Shown one piece after another: positions 16,365 to 24,812 of a stretch of 64,000 nt of DNA. Each line of letters opens with the position of its first letter. The first letter of the stretch is position 1. The position numbers and the translations under genes were made by a program. The DNA is from Haladaptatus sp. DJG-WS-42 (GTDB taxonomy: Archaea > Halobacteriota > Halobacteria > Halobacteriales > Halococcaceae), in assembly GCF_037198285.1 (NCBI RefSeq), contig NZ_CP147243.1:62001-126000 (forward strand), given 5' to 3'. The notes under the pieces are model-generated. The model made no database searches and was not told the DNA's origin. It saw only the letters and a list, made by a program, of their open reading frames with translations.

Positions 16365-17966
16365 CTAGCGACGGCGATACCACCACACCGCCGCCGCGAC
16401 GACGACAACCACAGCGAGGCCAATCGCCTCTGTTGGAATCTGTTGGGGCGCGCCTTCGATGACTTCCACGGGAACTTGTTGTGTCTCTGTGCGCCTCGTG
16501 CCGTCCGCCTGCTCGTAGTCAATCGCGAGCGTCACCGCTTTCATCTTTGGAATCGCGTCGTCTGACACTTCGAGGTCGAACGACACCGTGGTCGATTCAC
16601 CGGCATCCAGCCGGGAGACGAACGTTGAGGCGTCTGCACTTGAGACGGGCTCTTCTGCGAGCAATCTGACGTTGACGTTTCTGATTGCTTCCGCCCCGTC
16701 GTTCGTGAGGCGAACCACGAGCACACCCTCAGAATCGACTTCGAACGTCGCGTTCACGGGGTCGACGCTGAACCGGTCTTGTTTCTGCGCGACGGCGACC
16801 GCAAGCGAGAACGGGTCGGTCGTCTGTCGGCCGGTTGGCGACTGGTACTCAACCGTCGTCGAAAGCCGCCGCACTCCCGCTGTGGCGTTTTGTGTCACCG
16901 TAATCGGGTACTCGAACTGAGCGCTTTCTCCGGCTTCGAGCGAGCCAACTGGCACCGCAAGCGACTGCGCGATGAGCGGCGGAGAGACGGGTTGGAGCAC
17001 GACCACCACGTCGGTCGCCGTTGTCTGCCCGGTGTTCGTCACCGTCCCCGTGACTGTTCCACGGTCACCGACGCTGAGCGTGCTCGACACGTTATCGATG
17101 GCGAACTGCTGGCCCGACTGTGGGCGAATCCCAATCGAAAGCGGGTTCGAGCGTTGGGTCAGCCCGTCTTCGTTTTTGTATTCGACCACGGCTTCTGCGG
17201 CGTAGTCACGGACGAGTGCGTCGGTCGCAACGCCAACACGGGCGGTCACGCGCTTGGTCGTACCCGGCTGCCACGTTCCGACGAAACTTTCTGCGCTCTG
17301 TGCGCCCGTCCCGAAGGTGAGTTCGCTGTCGGCCGATTGGATGAGGAGCGTGGCGTCACGGGCGGTTTCCGTTCCGTCGTTTCGAATGTTGAGCGTGACC
17401 GATCCGGTTTCCCCGACCGCAACGTCAGAATCAACGGAGAGGACGGTGAATCGAGGCTGGTCTTCGACGACGACTGTCACCGGAAGTTCCTGCGTGCGAG
17501 TGCGCTCGGTGAACCGAAGCGAGCCGTCTTCGCGGGTAATGACCTTCGAGGTGTACTCATACTCTACCGCCACGGTCAGGTCGTAGGTCCCCGGCGCTGC
17601 ATCCTCGGCAACGGCGAGCCGTATTGGATACGGACCCGCAACACCCTCTGGAACCGTCCCCGCGGGTGTGGTTGCGGTTTTTACGGTGATGGGGCTGTTC
17701 TCAGGCGCAGAGACTGAAACCGTGGTCTGGCGCGCTGTCTGTACCAACTGCTCGAACTCATCGTCACCGGTTATCTGTACTACGCCGTTGTTCACGAGAT
17801 ACAACGACACGGCACCATCAGTTCCCGGCGCGAGGGTGTTTTCTGGGATGAAAGCGGTAAAATCAGGGCGACCGGCGACGCTCGTGTCCTCTTGCAGGCC
17901 CGCGACGGGGCCAACACTACAGGCAAGGAGCACGCAAAAGACACCGATAACCCGCAAAACGTCCAT
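16365..17966 (-). CDS. Surface-anchored CARDB/NEW3-like repeat protein
   Basis: Start ATG at 17966 (MDVLRVIGVFCVLLACSVG), 533 residues: a Sec signal peptide (about 1-24), then four or five Ig-like repeats each with a VNATFEVDSEGVLVVRLTN or VDSDVAVGETGSVTLNIRN segment and a DAGESTTVSFDL-like strand, and a C-terminal membrane helix LAVVVVVAAAVWWYRRR. Such CARDB/NEW3 repeats occur in haloarchaeal cell-surface proteins encoded beside ABC-2 transporters, as here (divergent ABC genes start 119 bases away). It could help assemble an extracellular product or act as a transporter subunit; its cargo is unknown. Confidence 0.83.
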   Translation of the reverse strand: MDVLRVIGVFCVLLACSVGPVAGLQEDTSVAGRPDFTAFIPENTLAPGTDGAVSLYLVNNGVVQITGDDEFEQLVQTARQTTVSVSAPENSPITVKTATTPAGTVPEGVAGPYPIRLAVAEDAAPGTYDLTVAVEYEYTSKVITREDGSLRFTERTRTQELPVTVVVEDQPRFTVLSVDSDVAVGETGSVTLNIRNDGTETARDATLLIQSADSELTFGTGAQSAESFVGTWQPGTTKRVTARVGVATDALVRDYAAEAVVEYKNEDGLTQRSNPLSIGIRPQSGQQFAIDNVSSTLSVGDRGTVTGTVTNTGQTTATDVVVVLQPVSPPLIAQSLAVPVGSLEAGESAQFEYPITVTQNATAGVRRLSTTVEYQSPTGRQTTDPFSLAVAVAQKQDRFSVDPVNATFEVDSEGVLVVRLTNDGAEAIRNVNVRLLAEEPVSSADASTFVSRLDAGESTTVSFDLEVSDDAIPKMKAVTLAIDYEQADGTRRTETQQVPVEVIEGAPQQIPTEAIGLAVVVVVAAAVWWYRRR

Positions 17967-18084
17967 ATCGATATGTAAGTCAAGAAAATAGATAACTGCT
18001 TTTACGATTCTCAGCGTCGAGCGTTGGTCTCGCCTGCGAGAACGCCCCTGCGATGCTATATGTTCGGATAGCTTACTGTCACCT

Positions 18085-18978
18085 GTGACTGCGCTTATCG
18101 AAACCGATGGGCTCACCAAATTCTACGGCGAGGTACGAGGCATCGAGGACTTGTCGTTCTCCGTAGAGGAGGGGACGATTTTCGGCTTTCTCGGGCCAAA
18201 TGGGGCCGGAAAGAGCACGACTATCAGGACGCTCCTTGGCCTGCTACACCCGACGAGCGGCGAGGCGCGCCTCCTTGGTCACGACGTGACCGACACGAAC
18301 GCGCTCACGCAGGCCAAACAGGAAATCGGGCACATCCCCGGCGACTTCCACTTTTACCGGAACACAACCGGCGAGAAGGTACTCGATTATTTCGCGCGAC
18401 TCCGCGGCGACGACCGACGCGAGGAACTCCTCGAACTGTTTCCCGTGCCCGCAGACCGCAAGGTGAAAGCCTACTCGCGGGGGAATCGCCAAAAACTCGC
18501 CATCGTCCAGGCGTTCATGCACGACCCGCGGCTCGTCATCATGGACGAGCCAACCTCCGGCCTCGACCCGCTCGTCCAAGAGACGTTCTACGACTTCCTG
18601 CTCGCAGAACAAGAACAGGGCGTCACGACGTTCTTCTCGACGCACATCCTGAGCGAGGTTCGGAAAATCTGTGAGCGCGTGGCCATCATCCGTGACGGCA
18701 AGCTCGTCGCGCTCGAAGACATCGACACGCTGCTCGAAAAAAGTGGGAAAGTCGTCCGCGTGTCGCTTGCAGAGGACGTAGACCCAGAGACGTTCATGAT
18801 GCCCGGCATCGCCCGAACCGAGCTAGACGAGGCGGGCTACCTCCGGCTCATCGTCACCGAGAACTACGATGGCCTCATCGACGAACTCGCAAAGTACACG
18901 GTACAGGACGTAGACATCCGTGAGACCTCCATCGAAGACGTGTTCTTACACTTTTACGACGGTGATGTCCATGCTTGA
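18085..18978 (+). CDS. ABC transporter ATP-binding protein (first pair)
   Basis: A 297-residue ABC ATPase from a GTG start. Walker A GPNGAGKSTTIRTLLGLL, Q-loop region, signature YSRGNRQKLAIVQA (a variant of LSGGQ usual in this DrrA-like subclass), Walker B RLVIMDEPTSGLD and H-loop STHILSEV are all present, followed by a C-terminal regulatory domain. It powers the ABC-2 permease encoded next, whose start lies inside this gene's last codons. DrrA-like exporters handle drugs, lipids or surface polymers; the substrate is not evident. It is probably co-transcribed with the following three genes. Confidence 0.92.
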   Translation: MTALIETDGLTKFYGEVRGIEDLSFSVEEGTIFGFLGPNGAGKSTTIRTLLGLLHPTSGEARLLGHDVTDTNALTQAKQEIGHIPGDFHFYRNTTGEKVLDYFARLRGDDRREELLELFPVPADRKVKAYSRGNRQKLAIVQAFMHDPRLVIMDEPTSGLDPLVQETFYDFLLAEQEQGVTTFFSTHILSEVRKICERVAIIRDGKLVALEDIDTLLEKSGKVVRVSLAEDVDPETFMMPGIARTELDEAGYLRLIVTENYDGLIDELAKYTVQDVDIRETSIEDVFLHFYDGDVHA

Positions 18979-19771
18979 AATCGCCCGCTTCGAAGCCCGT
19001 CGGCGTACCCGGAGTGCGGCGGCACTGACGCTCCTCATTCTCGCGCTCATCGCGCTCACGATTGGGTTGTATCCGTCGATTTCCGATACCGGCGTCGATT
19101 TGGACGCCTACTTAGAAACGCTCTCGCCGGAACTCCGACAGAGCTTCGTGGGGAGCGTCACGTCCCTTACCTCCATCGACGGCTACCTCGTCTCGCAGTT
19201 GTACGTGCTCGTCTGGCTGCTCATCCTCGGCATCTACTTCGCCTACGCTGCCGCGTCGCTCGTCTCTAGTGAAATCGAACACCGGTCTATCGACCTGCTG
19301 CTCGTCAACCCGATTTCACGAACCCGGTTTATCGTCGAAAAGTTCCTCGCACTCTTACCGGTGAACATCGCCGTCAACGGAATCGCGCTCGTCACCGTCT
19401 ACTTCGGCATCCAATTTGTAGGTGAATCGCTCCCGCTCGAAGACTTACTCGCGCTTCACGGATTGTTCGTCATCTACCTCGCGGCGTGTTCAGGCCTCGG
19501 TCTCGTCGCCTCCGTGGCGTTCGATGACGTCCGGCGAGCACAGGGAGTCGGCATTGGCCTCCTGTTTGCGACCTACTTCCTCGACTCGCTCACCCGCGGG
19601 ACGGATTACGAGTGGGCTGGGCAGTTTTCGTTCGCGCGGTATCTCGACCCCGCAGACGTGCTGTCGCTCGGTGAAATCGATTGGCTCGGCACGGCGATTC
19701 TCCTCGCGGCGACAATCGGCCTCGTGGTGCTCGCCGCAGAACTGTTCGAGCGAAAGGACATCAACGGCTAA
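18965..19771 (+). CDS. ABC-2 type permease (first pair)
   Basis: ATG at 18965 (MSMLEIARFEARRRTRSA) overlaps the ATPase gene by 14 bases; a second ATG six bases on is also possible. The 268-residue product has six hydrophobic helices, for example ALTLLILALIALTIGL, LYVLVWLLILGIYFAYAAASLVSSEIEHRSIDLLLVNPISRTRF (the typical ABC-2 loop after TM2), and a last helix AILLAATIGLVVLAAELFE. With the ATPase at 18085 it makes one complete exporter. The overlap suggests translational coupling. The 52 bases to the next ATPase gene leave room for only a weak promoter. Confidence 0.9.
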   Translation: MSMLEIARFEARRRTRSAAALTLLILALIALTIGLYPSISDTGVDLDAYLETLSPELRQSFVGSVTSLTSIDGYLVSQLYVLVWLLILGIYFAYAAASLVSSEIEHRSIDLLLVNPISRTRFIVEKFLALLPVNIAVNGIALVTVYFGIQFVGESLPLEDLLALHGLFVIYLAACSGLGLVASVAFDDVRRAQGVGIGLLFATYFLDSLTRGTDYEWAGQFSFARYLDPADVLSLGEIDWLGTAILLAATIGLVVLAAELFERKDING

Positions 19772-19823
19772 GCTGACAAATTCCTCGGAACAATTACATC
19801 TGCGCCGGGAGTACGTACCTGAA

Positions 19824-20795
19824 ATGGCGACACACGACGAGAGGCCTGTGGTTGCGGTGTCGGGACTCTCGAAGGTGTTTTCCCGTCGCGGGAAACAGCC
19901 GGTGACGGCGGTTGATGATGTGTCGTTTGCCGTTGGACAGGGGAGTGTGGTTGGCCTGCTCGGGCCGAACGGCGCGGGCAAGACGACGACCATCAAAGCC
20001 ATCCTCGGACTCGTAACGCCGACTTCCGGGAGTATTCGAGTGGGTGGGGTTGACGTACAAACCAATCCCCGTGAAGTCTACCGAAACGTGAGCGCCGTGC
20101 TCGAAGGCTCGCGCAACATCTACTGGCGACTCTCGCCCAGACAGAACGTCGATTTTTTCACGAGCTTACAGGGAATCCATCCGAAAACCGTCAGGCAAGA
20201 GCACGACGACCTGTTCGGCTGGCTCGGCCTCACGGAGAAGGTTGACGACCCGGTCACGAACCTTTCGCGGGGGATGAAACAGAAGACGGCGCTCGCGTGT
20301 GCGATTGCACGGAACACAGATGTGTTGTTTCTCGACGAACCAACGCTCGGTCTCGACGTCGAGACCTCGCTCGACTTACGGCGTGAACTCAGGCGATTGG
20401 CCAAACACGACGGGAAAACCATCCTCATCTCCAGTCACGACATGGACGTTGTCCAAGACGTGTGCGACCGCGTCATCATCATGAACGAGGGGCGAATCGT
20501 CGCAGACGAACGCATTGCTGACCTGATTGCGCTGTTTCGCTCCCAGACCTATCGCATCGCGGTAAGCCACGACGAGGCCGCGCTCAGGGCACACCTCCGC
20601 GAGTTCGAAGTGACCGACTGGGCGAATCGAGATGGCTTCACCGAGTTCGATGTCGTTCTCCGAGACGGCGACCGATTTTACGAGTTGATGGAGACGCTCC
20701 GGACAGAACGCGTGGCGCTCGAATCGGTCATGGCGATTGAACCTGACTTAGAAGACGTGTTTCTCACCGTCACCGATAACGAGGCTGCGCGATGA
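19824..20795 (+). CDS. ABC transporter ATP-binding protein (second pair)
   Basis: Start ATG at 19824 (MATHDERPVVAVSGLSKVF), 323 residues; the longer upstream frame overlaps the previous permease and is not coding. It has Walker A GPNGAGKTTTIKAILGLV, the segment ISAVLEGSRNIYWRLSPRQN typical of the subclass (seen as VSAVLEGSRNIYWRLSP), signature LSRGMKQKTALA, Walker B VLFLDEPTLGLD and H-loop SSHDMDVV. It pairs with the permease at 20792 by a four-base overlap. It is diverged from the first ATPase, so this is probably a second exporter, or the two modules form one heteromeric system. Confidence 0.9.
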   Translation: MATHDERPVVAVSGLSKVFSRRGKQPVTAVDDVSFAVGQGSVVGLLGPNGAGKTTTIKAILGLVTPTSGSIRVGGVDVQTNPREVYRNVSAVLEGSRNIYWRLSPRQNVDFFTSLQGIHPKTVRQEHDDLFGWLGLTEKVDDPVTNLSRGMKQKTALACAIARNTDVLFLDEPTLGLDVETSLDLRRELRRLAKHDGKTILISSHDMDVVQDVCDRVIIMNEGRIVADERIADLIALFRSQTYRIAVSHDEAALRAHLREFEVTDWANRDGFTEFDVVLRDGDRFYELMETLRTERVALESVMAIEPDLEDVFLTVTDNEAAR

Positions 20796-21565
20796 GGCCA
20801 ACGCTCGTCCTCTTTCGGGGCATCTTCCTGAAAGCGATCATCCTCCTGACGCGGTATGCGTTCAACACGGTGAGTGAACTCGTCACCATCTACCTATTTT
20901 TCGCGCTCATCTTCTTTGGCGGGCAGGCGTTCATCGGAACCGCGTTCACGGACTCGCTCGAAGGCATCATCGTCGGTTTTTTCGTGTTCACAATTGCGGT
21001 CGGCGCGTATTCCTCTGTGTCGTGGGACATCATCCGCGAAGCGCAGTGGGGGACGCTTGAACAGCTCTACATGTCGCCATTTGGGTTTGGCCGCGTGACG
21101 TTGGTGAAAGTCTGCGTGAACGTCCTCATCAGCTTCCTGTGGGGTGGCACAATGCTTGCACTCATGCTTCTCACGACCGGGGAAACCCTCGCGCTCGACC
21201 TCGTGACGATTCTACCATTGCTCGTGCTCACGCTCGCGTCTGCTGTGGGGGTTGGCTTCATCACTGGCGGCCTTGCGCTTCTGTACAAGCGCATCGAGAA
21301 CCTGTTTGCGATCATCCAGTTCACGTTCATTGGCCTGCTGGCGGCCCCCGTTGACGCCTACCCCGTGTTGAGATTTCTGCCGCTCGCGCTCGGTGGCGAT
21401 CTGCTCGGCGCGGCGATGGCCAGAGGTGTGCGACTCTGGGAACTCCCGACTGGCGACCTCTTGTTGCTCACCGCCAACGCCGTGGGCTACGTCGTGGTTG
21501 GCTACGGAATCTTCCAGTATATCAGCAAGAAAGCGCGTGACAGGGGCGTTTTGGGCCACTACTGA
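20792..21565 (+). CDS. ABC-2 type permease (second pair)
   Basis: A 257-residue permease beginning in the stop of the preceding ATPase (ATGA at 20792). Six membrane helices are predicted; the conserved amphipathic ABC-2 stretch appears as SVSWDIIREAQWGTLEQLYMSPFGFGRVTLVKV, where GTLEQLYMSP matches the family's polar loop. This type is found in Na/ABC-2 and lantibiotic-style exporters. It ends the four-gene run; a 190-base gap to the next small frame follows, with no obvious hairpin terminator. Substrate unknown. Confidence 0.9.
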   Translation: MRPTLVLFRGIFLKAIILLTRYAFNTVSELVTIYLFFALIFFGGQAFIGTAFTDSLEGIIVGFFVFTIAVGAYSSVSWDIIREAQWGTLEQLYMSPFGFGRVTLVKVCVNVLISFLWGGTMLALMLLTTGETLALDLVTILPLLVLTLASAVGVGFITGGLALLYKRIENLFAIIQFTFIGLLAAPVDAYPVLRFLPLALGGDLLGAAMARGVRLWELPTGDLLLLTANAVGYVVVGYGIFQYISKKARDRGVLGHY

Positions 21566-21754
21566 ATCTGCCCAGCTTTCTCGCCAAATCAACTTGCTTT
21601 TTCCACTCCACCTCGCTCCTCTATCGGCAATTCTGCAAAGAGAAGCCTCAAAGCGGGAAAACACACAATATTAAAGGTCGTTAGTATGCTAATAAGTGTT
21701 ATTACCACACCAACGAAATGGTTAAGTAAAGGAGGTATGTTACTCAGTAACACC

Positions 21755-21874
21755 ATGTCAAAACGAAGCCGACGACCGACAATGAAAGATGTTGACCACA
21801 CACCGCCAGCAGGCGAGTCTGTGACAAATGTGTGGAATCGAGGGCGAAAACCGGAACCAGAATCCAGCGATTAA
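21755..21874 (+). CDS. Small hypothetical protein (39 aa)
   Basis: Chosen start ATG at 21755: MSKRSRRPTMKDVDHTPP then AGESVTNVWNRGRKPEPESSD. The arrangement of a basic start, MKDVDHT and a terminal NVWNRGR looks like the tiny conserved soluble proteins common in haloarchaea. An alternative ATG at 21737 directly abuts a GGAGGT (21731-21736), too close for a usable Shine-Dalgarno site; many haloarchaeal messages are leaderless. A short palindrome GTTACTcAGTAAC overlaps the alternative start. The function is unknown and the coding call is moderate. Confidence 0.45.
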   Translation: MSKRSRRPTMKDVDHTPPAGESVTNVWNRGRKPEPESSD

Positions 21875-21982
21875 GCAGCCAGCAGTTCTTCTGAACAGTC
21901 TCAGTTTGGAGCCAATAGAGGCAGCATTTTCCGCTCAGCGTGCGTTCTAGACTCCGTTGCACCCCGCGCAACGGTGAGGGAA

Positions 21983-22660
21983 ATGAGCAGTGAGTATCAA
22001 CAAATCGTAGACGACGCAGAACACGAGTGGCGAACCAGCTTTGACCAAGGGCCGACGCGAACCAGATGGACAGTGCTCCCCGTCCAGATTGGCGACAATG
22101 CCCCCGACTTTACGCTCCCAGACCAGCAGGGAAACGAGCGCACGCTGAGCGAGTTCTGGACAGGCAGCCCCGCACTCGTCCTCTTTTGGCGGCACTTTGG
22201 CTGTCGGTGTAGCATCGAGCGCGCCGCTCGCTTGAAAGCCGAACTGGCGGCCTACGATGCAGCAGGTGGAACCGTCGTCATCGTTGGGCAGGGCGACCCC
22301 GAGCGAGCCGCCGCCTACGCCCGCGAACACGACATCGTCTGCCCGATTCTCTGTGATACCTCGATGCGCGCGTACAGCGAATACGGCCTGCTCGAAGGCC
22401 AGCCGTCGCAAATCATCTACGGCTTAGACGAAGCCGTTCGCAACCGTGACCCGGCGGCCACAGACGCGCTGGTCGAAGCACGCAGACGCGAAGGGCGCCC
22501 GCTCGTGGATAATCCGTGGCAACTCCCCGGCGAGTTCATCATAGCAGAGAACGGACGCATCCAACTGGCCTACCGCTACCAGTACTGTGAGGACTTCCCC
22601 GACCCGCGAATCCACGAGACAACCCTTCAATCGCTCACCCGCACAGAGAGCGATAGCTAA
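21983..22660 (+). CDS. Peroxiredoxin-like AhpC/TSA family protein
   Basis: Start ATG at 21983 (MSSEYQQIVDDAEHEW); a GTG nine bases earlier is in frame. The 225-residue product has a thioredoxin-fold core: IGDNAPDFTLPDQQGNERTLSEFW, LVLFWRHFGCRCSIERAARLKAEL with a Cys-x-Cys at the active-site position, and GGTVVIVGQGDPERAAAYARE. The C-terminus includes NPWQLPGEFIIAENGRIQLAYRYQYCEDFPD. It belongs to the AhpC-TSA_2 group of putative thiol peroxidases. The active-site CRC instead of the usual TxxC makes peroxidase activity uncertain. Confidence 0.85.
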   Translation: MSSEYQQIVDDAEHEWRTSFDQGPTRTRWTVLPVQIGDNAPDFTLPDQQGNERTLSEFWTGSPALVLFWRHFGCRCSIERAARLKAELAAYDAAGGTVVIVGQGDPERAAAYAREHDIVCPILCDTSMRAYSEYGLLEGQPSQIIYGLDEAVRNRDPAATDALVEARRREGRPLVDNPWQLPGEFIIAENGRIQLAYRYQYCEDFPDPRIHETTLQSLTRTESDS

Positions 22661-22720
22661 ACCCTCAGCGCGCGTATCTCTCTCATTCCAGTGGCCATCG
22701 CGCCACCAGCGAAGTCAGCC

Positions 22721-23008
22721 ATGTACATAGAACTCGAACGAGACGACGCAACACGCTCTCCGGTTGCCGGTGACGAACCTATCGTGCCCGGTGCGACCAT
22801 GTCGTGTCGCTCGCATCTCGTGACAACCGTCTACCGAAACATCTGGGTCATCACCGTCACGTCCATCGAGGACCTCGAAAAATTGATTCCAGAACCGGTT
22901 TCGGTACTTCCGGCGGAGCGAAACGGCACCGACGCAAAAGTCGTCATCCACGCCACGCCAGAGCGACCCGCAGAACCAAAAGAGCGCGAGCCGATGCCAG
23001 CTGCGTAA
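22721..23008 (+). CDS. Hypothetical protein downstream of peroxiredoxin-like gene
   Basis: A 95-residue soluble frame from ATG at 22721 (MYIELERDDATRSP); a GTG at 22691 would add ten residues. A middle part with hydrophobic strands (TTVYRNIWVITVTSIEDLEKLI) is followed by a Pro/Glu-rich tail (RPAEPKEREPMPAA). I do not recognise it. It lies 60 bases after the peroxiredoxin-like gene in the same direction and ends four bases before the siderophore operon terminates on the other strand. It may be co-transcribed with the peroxiredoxin-like gene. Confidence 0.45.
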   Translation: MYIELERDDATRSPVAGDEPIVPGATMSCRSHLVTTVYRNIWVITVTSIEDLEKLIPEPVSVLPAERNGTDAKVVIHATPERPAEPKEREPMPAA

Positions 23009-23012
23009 CCGG

Positions 23013-24812
23013 TCACCTATTTTGGGCGACTTCCCAGAGCGGGTTCACCACTTCGCCGTGTTCTGCGGCGTGCGGGCGGCCACCGTCGTCTGCGTAGCCG
23101 TCTTGGAGGAGGCGATTGCGATTCAGACACAGTTTCGTGAGCGTCGGCCGCAGTAGGTCAAACAGTTCGAAGCGGTCCTGTAGCTCGGGGAACTGTGCTT
23201 GGTAGTCGATAACGGCTTCACGAACCTGTCTCCAGAACTGCTGTTCAGGATAGTCGTGGTGTTCGGTGAGGACGTTCGAGAGGTAGCGAAGCACGCAGAC
23301 GAACAGGCCGGTGAAGATGAACTGCGTGAGGCCTTCCGGTGGCTCAGACCGGAGAATGTCTGTGACGTCCTCGGGGAGCGACTGGAGTTCCGGGAACGGC
23401 TGGTCGCTCACGTTCACGTCGTCTACGAAGTCCTTGACCGCGATGCGCGTCGGCACGCCGTCTTCGACGACAAGAATGGTGTTCTGGCCGTGGGGCGAAA
23501 ACACCGTCCCGTAGCGATAGAGGTAGTGCAGCAGTGGCGGGAGCATGGCCGAGAACAGTTCGTCCAGCCACGTTTCGACCGAGAGTCCGGATTCCTCAAT
23601 GAGCTGTGAGACGAACGGCTCGCCATCCGAGACGTGGAGCAGCGCGGCGAGGGTAATCGGCTGCTCAGTGTCTCGCACGAGGTCTTCGATGCTCTCGCGC
23701 CAGACGACGCCGAGCAGTTCGTCGTATTGGTACGGTGCGCCCTCGATGGCGGTGAAATCGGGGTGGTCAAAGTTGACGCTCGCCACTTCGCCCGGCAAGA
23801 GCAATTCACACTCGTCGCGGAGGAACGGGTCTTCGTCGCGGATTCGCGTGACGTACTCGGTAACGAGCGGAGCGACTTCCGTCCGCTCGCCGGGCAGGCC
23901 GCGCCAGACGAGCGTATTGAGAATCCGCATCGGAACTTTGACGTTGTGTTTTTTCTCGTCATCGACGTTCACGAATGTTCGCACCGACTGCATCGGCCGA
24001 TAGCGGTCGTTTCCGGTTCCGAGCAAGACGATTTCGTCGCGGGCAATCGCGCCGGGATACAGTTGGGTGATACTGCTGTTCCACTGGTATTCGTGAACCG
24101 GGACGAACAGGTAGTCTGCGGGGTCAAGGTTCTTCTCGGTGAGGGTGTCACAGAAATCGTCGTACTGGTGGCCGAGTTCGGTGCGAACGAAGTCGTCGTG
24201 GCTGAGTCCCGCGACGCCCGAGAAGGAGGCGTGGTCGCGCGACAGCGCCACCCAATAGAACTGCGTGTTCGCGCCGAGTTCGGGGGCGAACTTTCGGTAC
24301 TCGTCGTAGCCCCAGCCAACGCGGCCTTTGTTGTAGGTGATCCATGGATGGCCAGTCATCTCGCCCTCTATTTCGGCGTACGACAGGTCGGTTATGGACG
24401 CGGTTCCGAGGTGGTCGTCGCGGGCGTAGATATGCGCATCGGCCAGTTGCGTGCGCTTGTACTCACGGATGAGGTGGCCCGCCGTGAGGTCATCAATGCC
24501 AATCGTGTTTTGCGCGTCACGCAGGAAGCGGACCGGGTCGGTCGCTGACTCTGTCTCGCCGGCCTCGATACGAACGATTGACGCAGCGTCCACGAGCAGG
24601 CTGTCACAGAGTCTGTCCTGTCCGGCGAATTCGTAGGTCACGTCGCCAAGTGGGAGACGGTAGCCTGTCTCCGTCTCCTCGGGGTCGATGAGGGCTTCGT
24701 AGGTGAACTCCGCGAGCATCTTTGCGAGGAGTTCTGTGCCGGTTTGTTCCCACGCCTCCTCGGTGAACGCGCGGTTATCGAACGAGACGGTCGCTGGTGG
24801 TGTCGTGGTCAT
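23013..24812 (-). CDS. rhbF: IucA/IucC family siderophore synthetase, RhbF-like
   Basis: A 599-residue NIS (NRPS-independent siderophore) synthetase. Motifs include MTGHPWITYNKGRVGWGYDEY in the nucleotide/citrate-binding region, PMQSVRTFVNV, RILNTLVWRGLPGE and the C-terminal FSPHGQNTILVVEDG (His and Gln of the active site). It joins a hydroxamate amine to a carboxyl of citrate or of a citryl half-product using ATP. As the last gene of six, in the rhbF position of Sinorhizobium, it should add the second arm. Its start overlaps the monooxygenase stop by four bases. HPWITYN and SPHGQN vary from the usual HPxxK and EAHxQN, which may reflect substrate selectivity. Confidence 0.9.
   Translation of the reverse strand: MTTTPPATVSFDNRAFTEEAWEQTGTELLAKMLAEFTYEALIDPEETETGYRLPLGDVTYEFAGQDRLCDSLLVDAASIVRIEAGETESATDPVRFLRDAQNTIGIDDLTAGHLIREYKRTQLADAHIYARDDHLGTASITDLSYAEIEGEMTGHPWITYNKGRVGWGYDEYRKFAPELGANTQFYWVALSRDHASFSGVAGLSHDDFVRTELGHQYDDFCDTLTEKNLDPADYLFVPVHEYQWNSSITQLYPGAIARDEIVLLGTGNDRYRPMQSVRTFVNVDDEKKHNVKVPMRILNTLVWRGLPGERTEVAPLVTEYVTRIRDEDPFLRDECELLLPGEVASVNFDHPDFTAIEGAPYQYDELLGVVWRESIEDLVRDTEQPITLAALLHVSDGEPFVSQLIEESGLSVETWLDELFSAMLPPLLHYLYRYGTVFSPHGQNTILVVEDGVPTRIAVKDFVDDVNVSDQPFPELQSLPEDVTDILRSEPPEGLTQFIFTGLFVCVLRYLSNVLTEHHDYPEQQFWRQVREAVIDYQAQFPELQDRFELFDLLRPTLTKLCLNRNRLLQDGYADDGGRPHAAEHGEVVNPLWEVAQNR

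Noticed and set aside
23634-24548. Long antisense frame opposite the RhbF-like gene
   Set aside because: Same third-position effect; the IucA/IucC motifs are on the minus strand.
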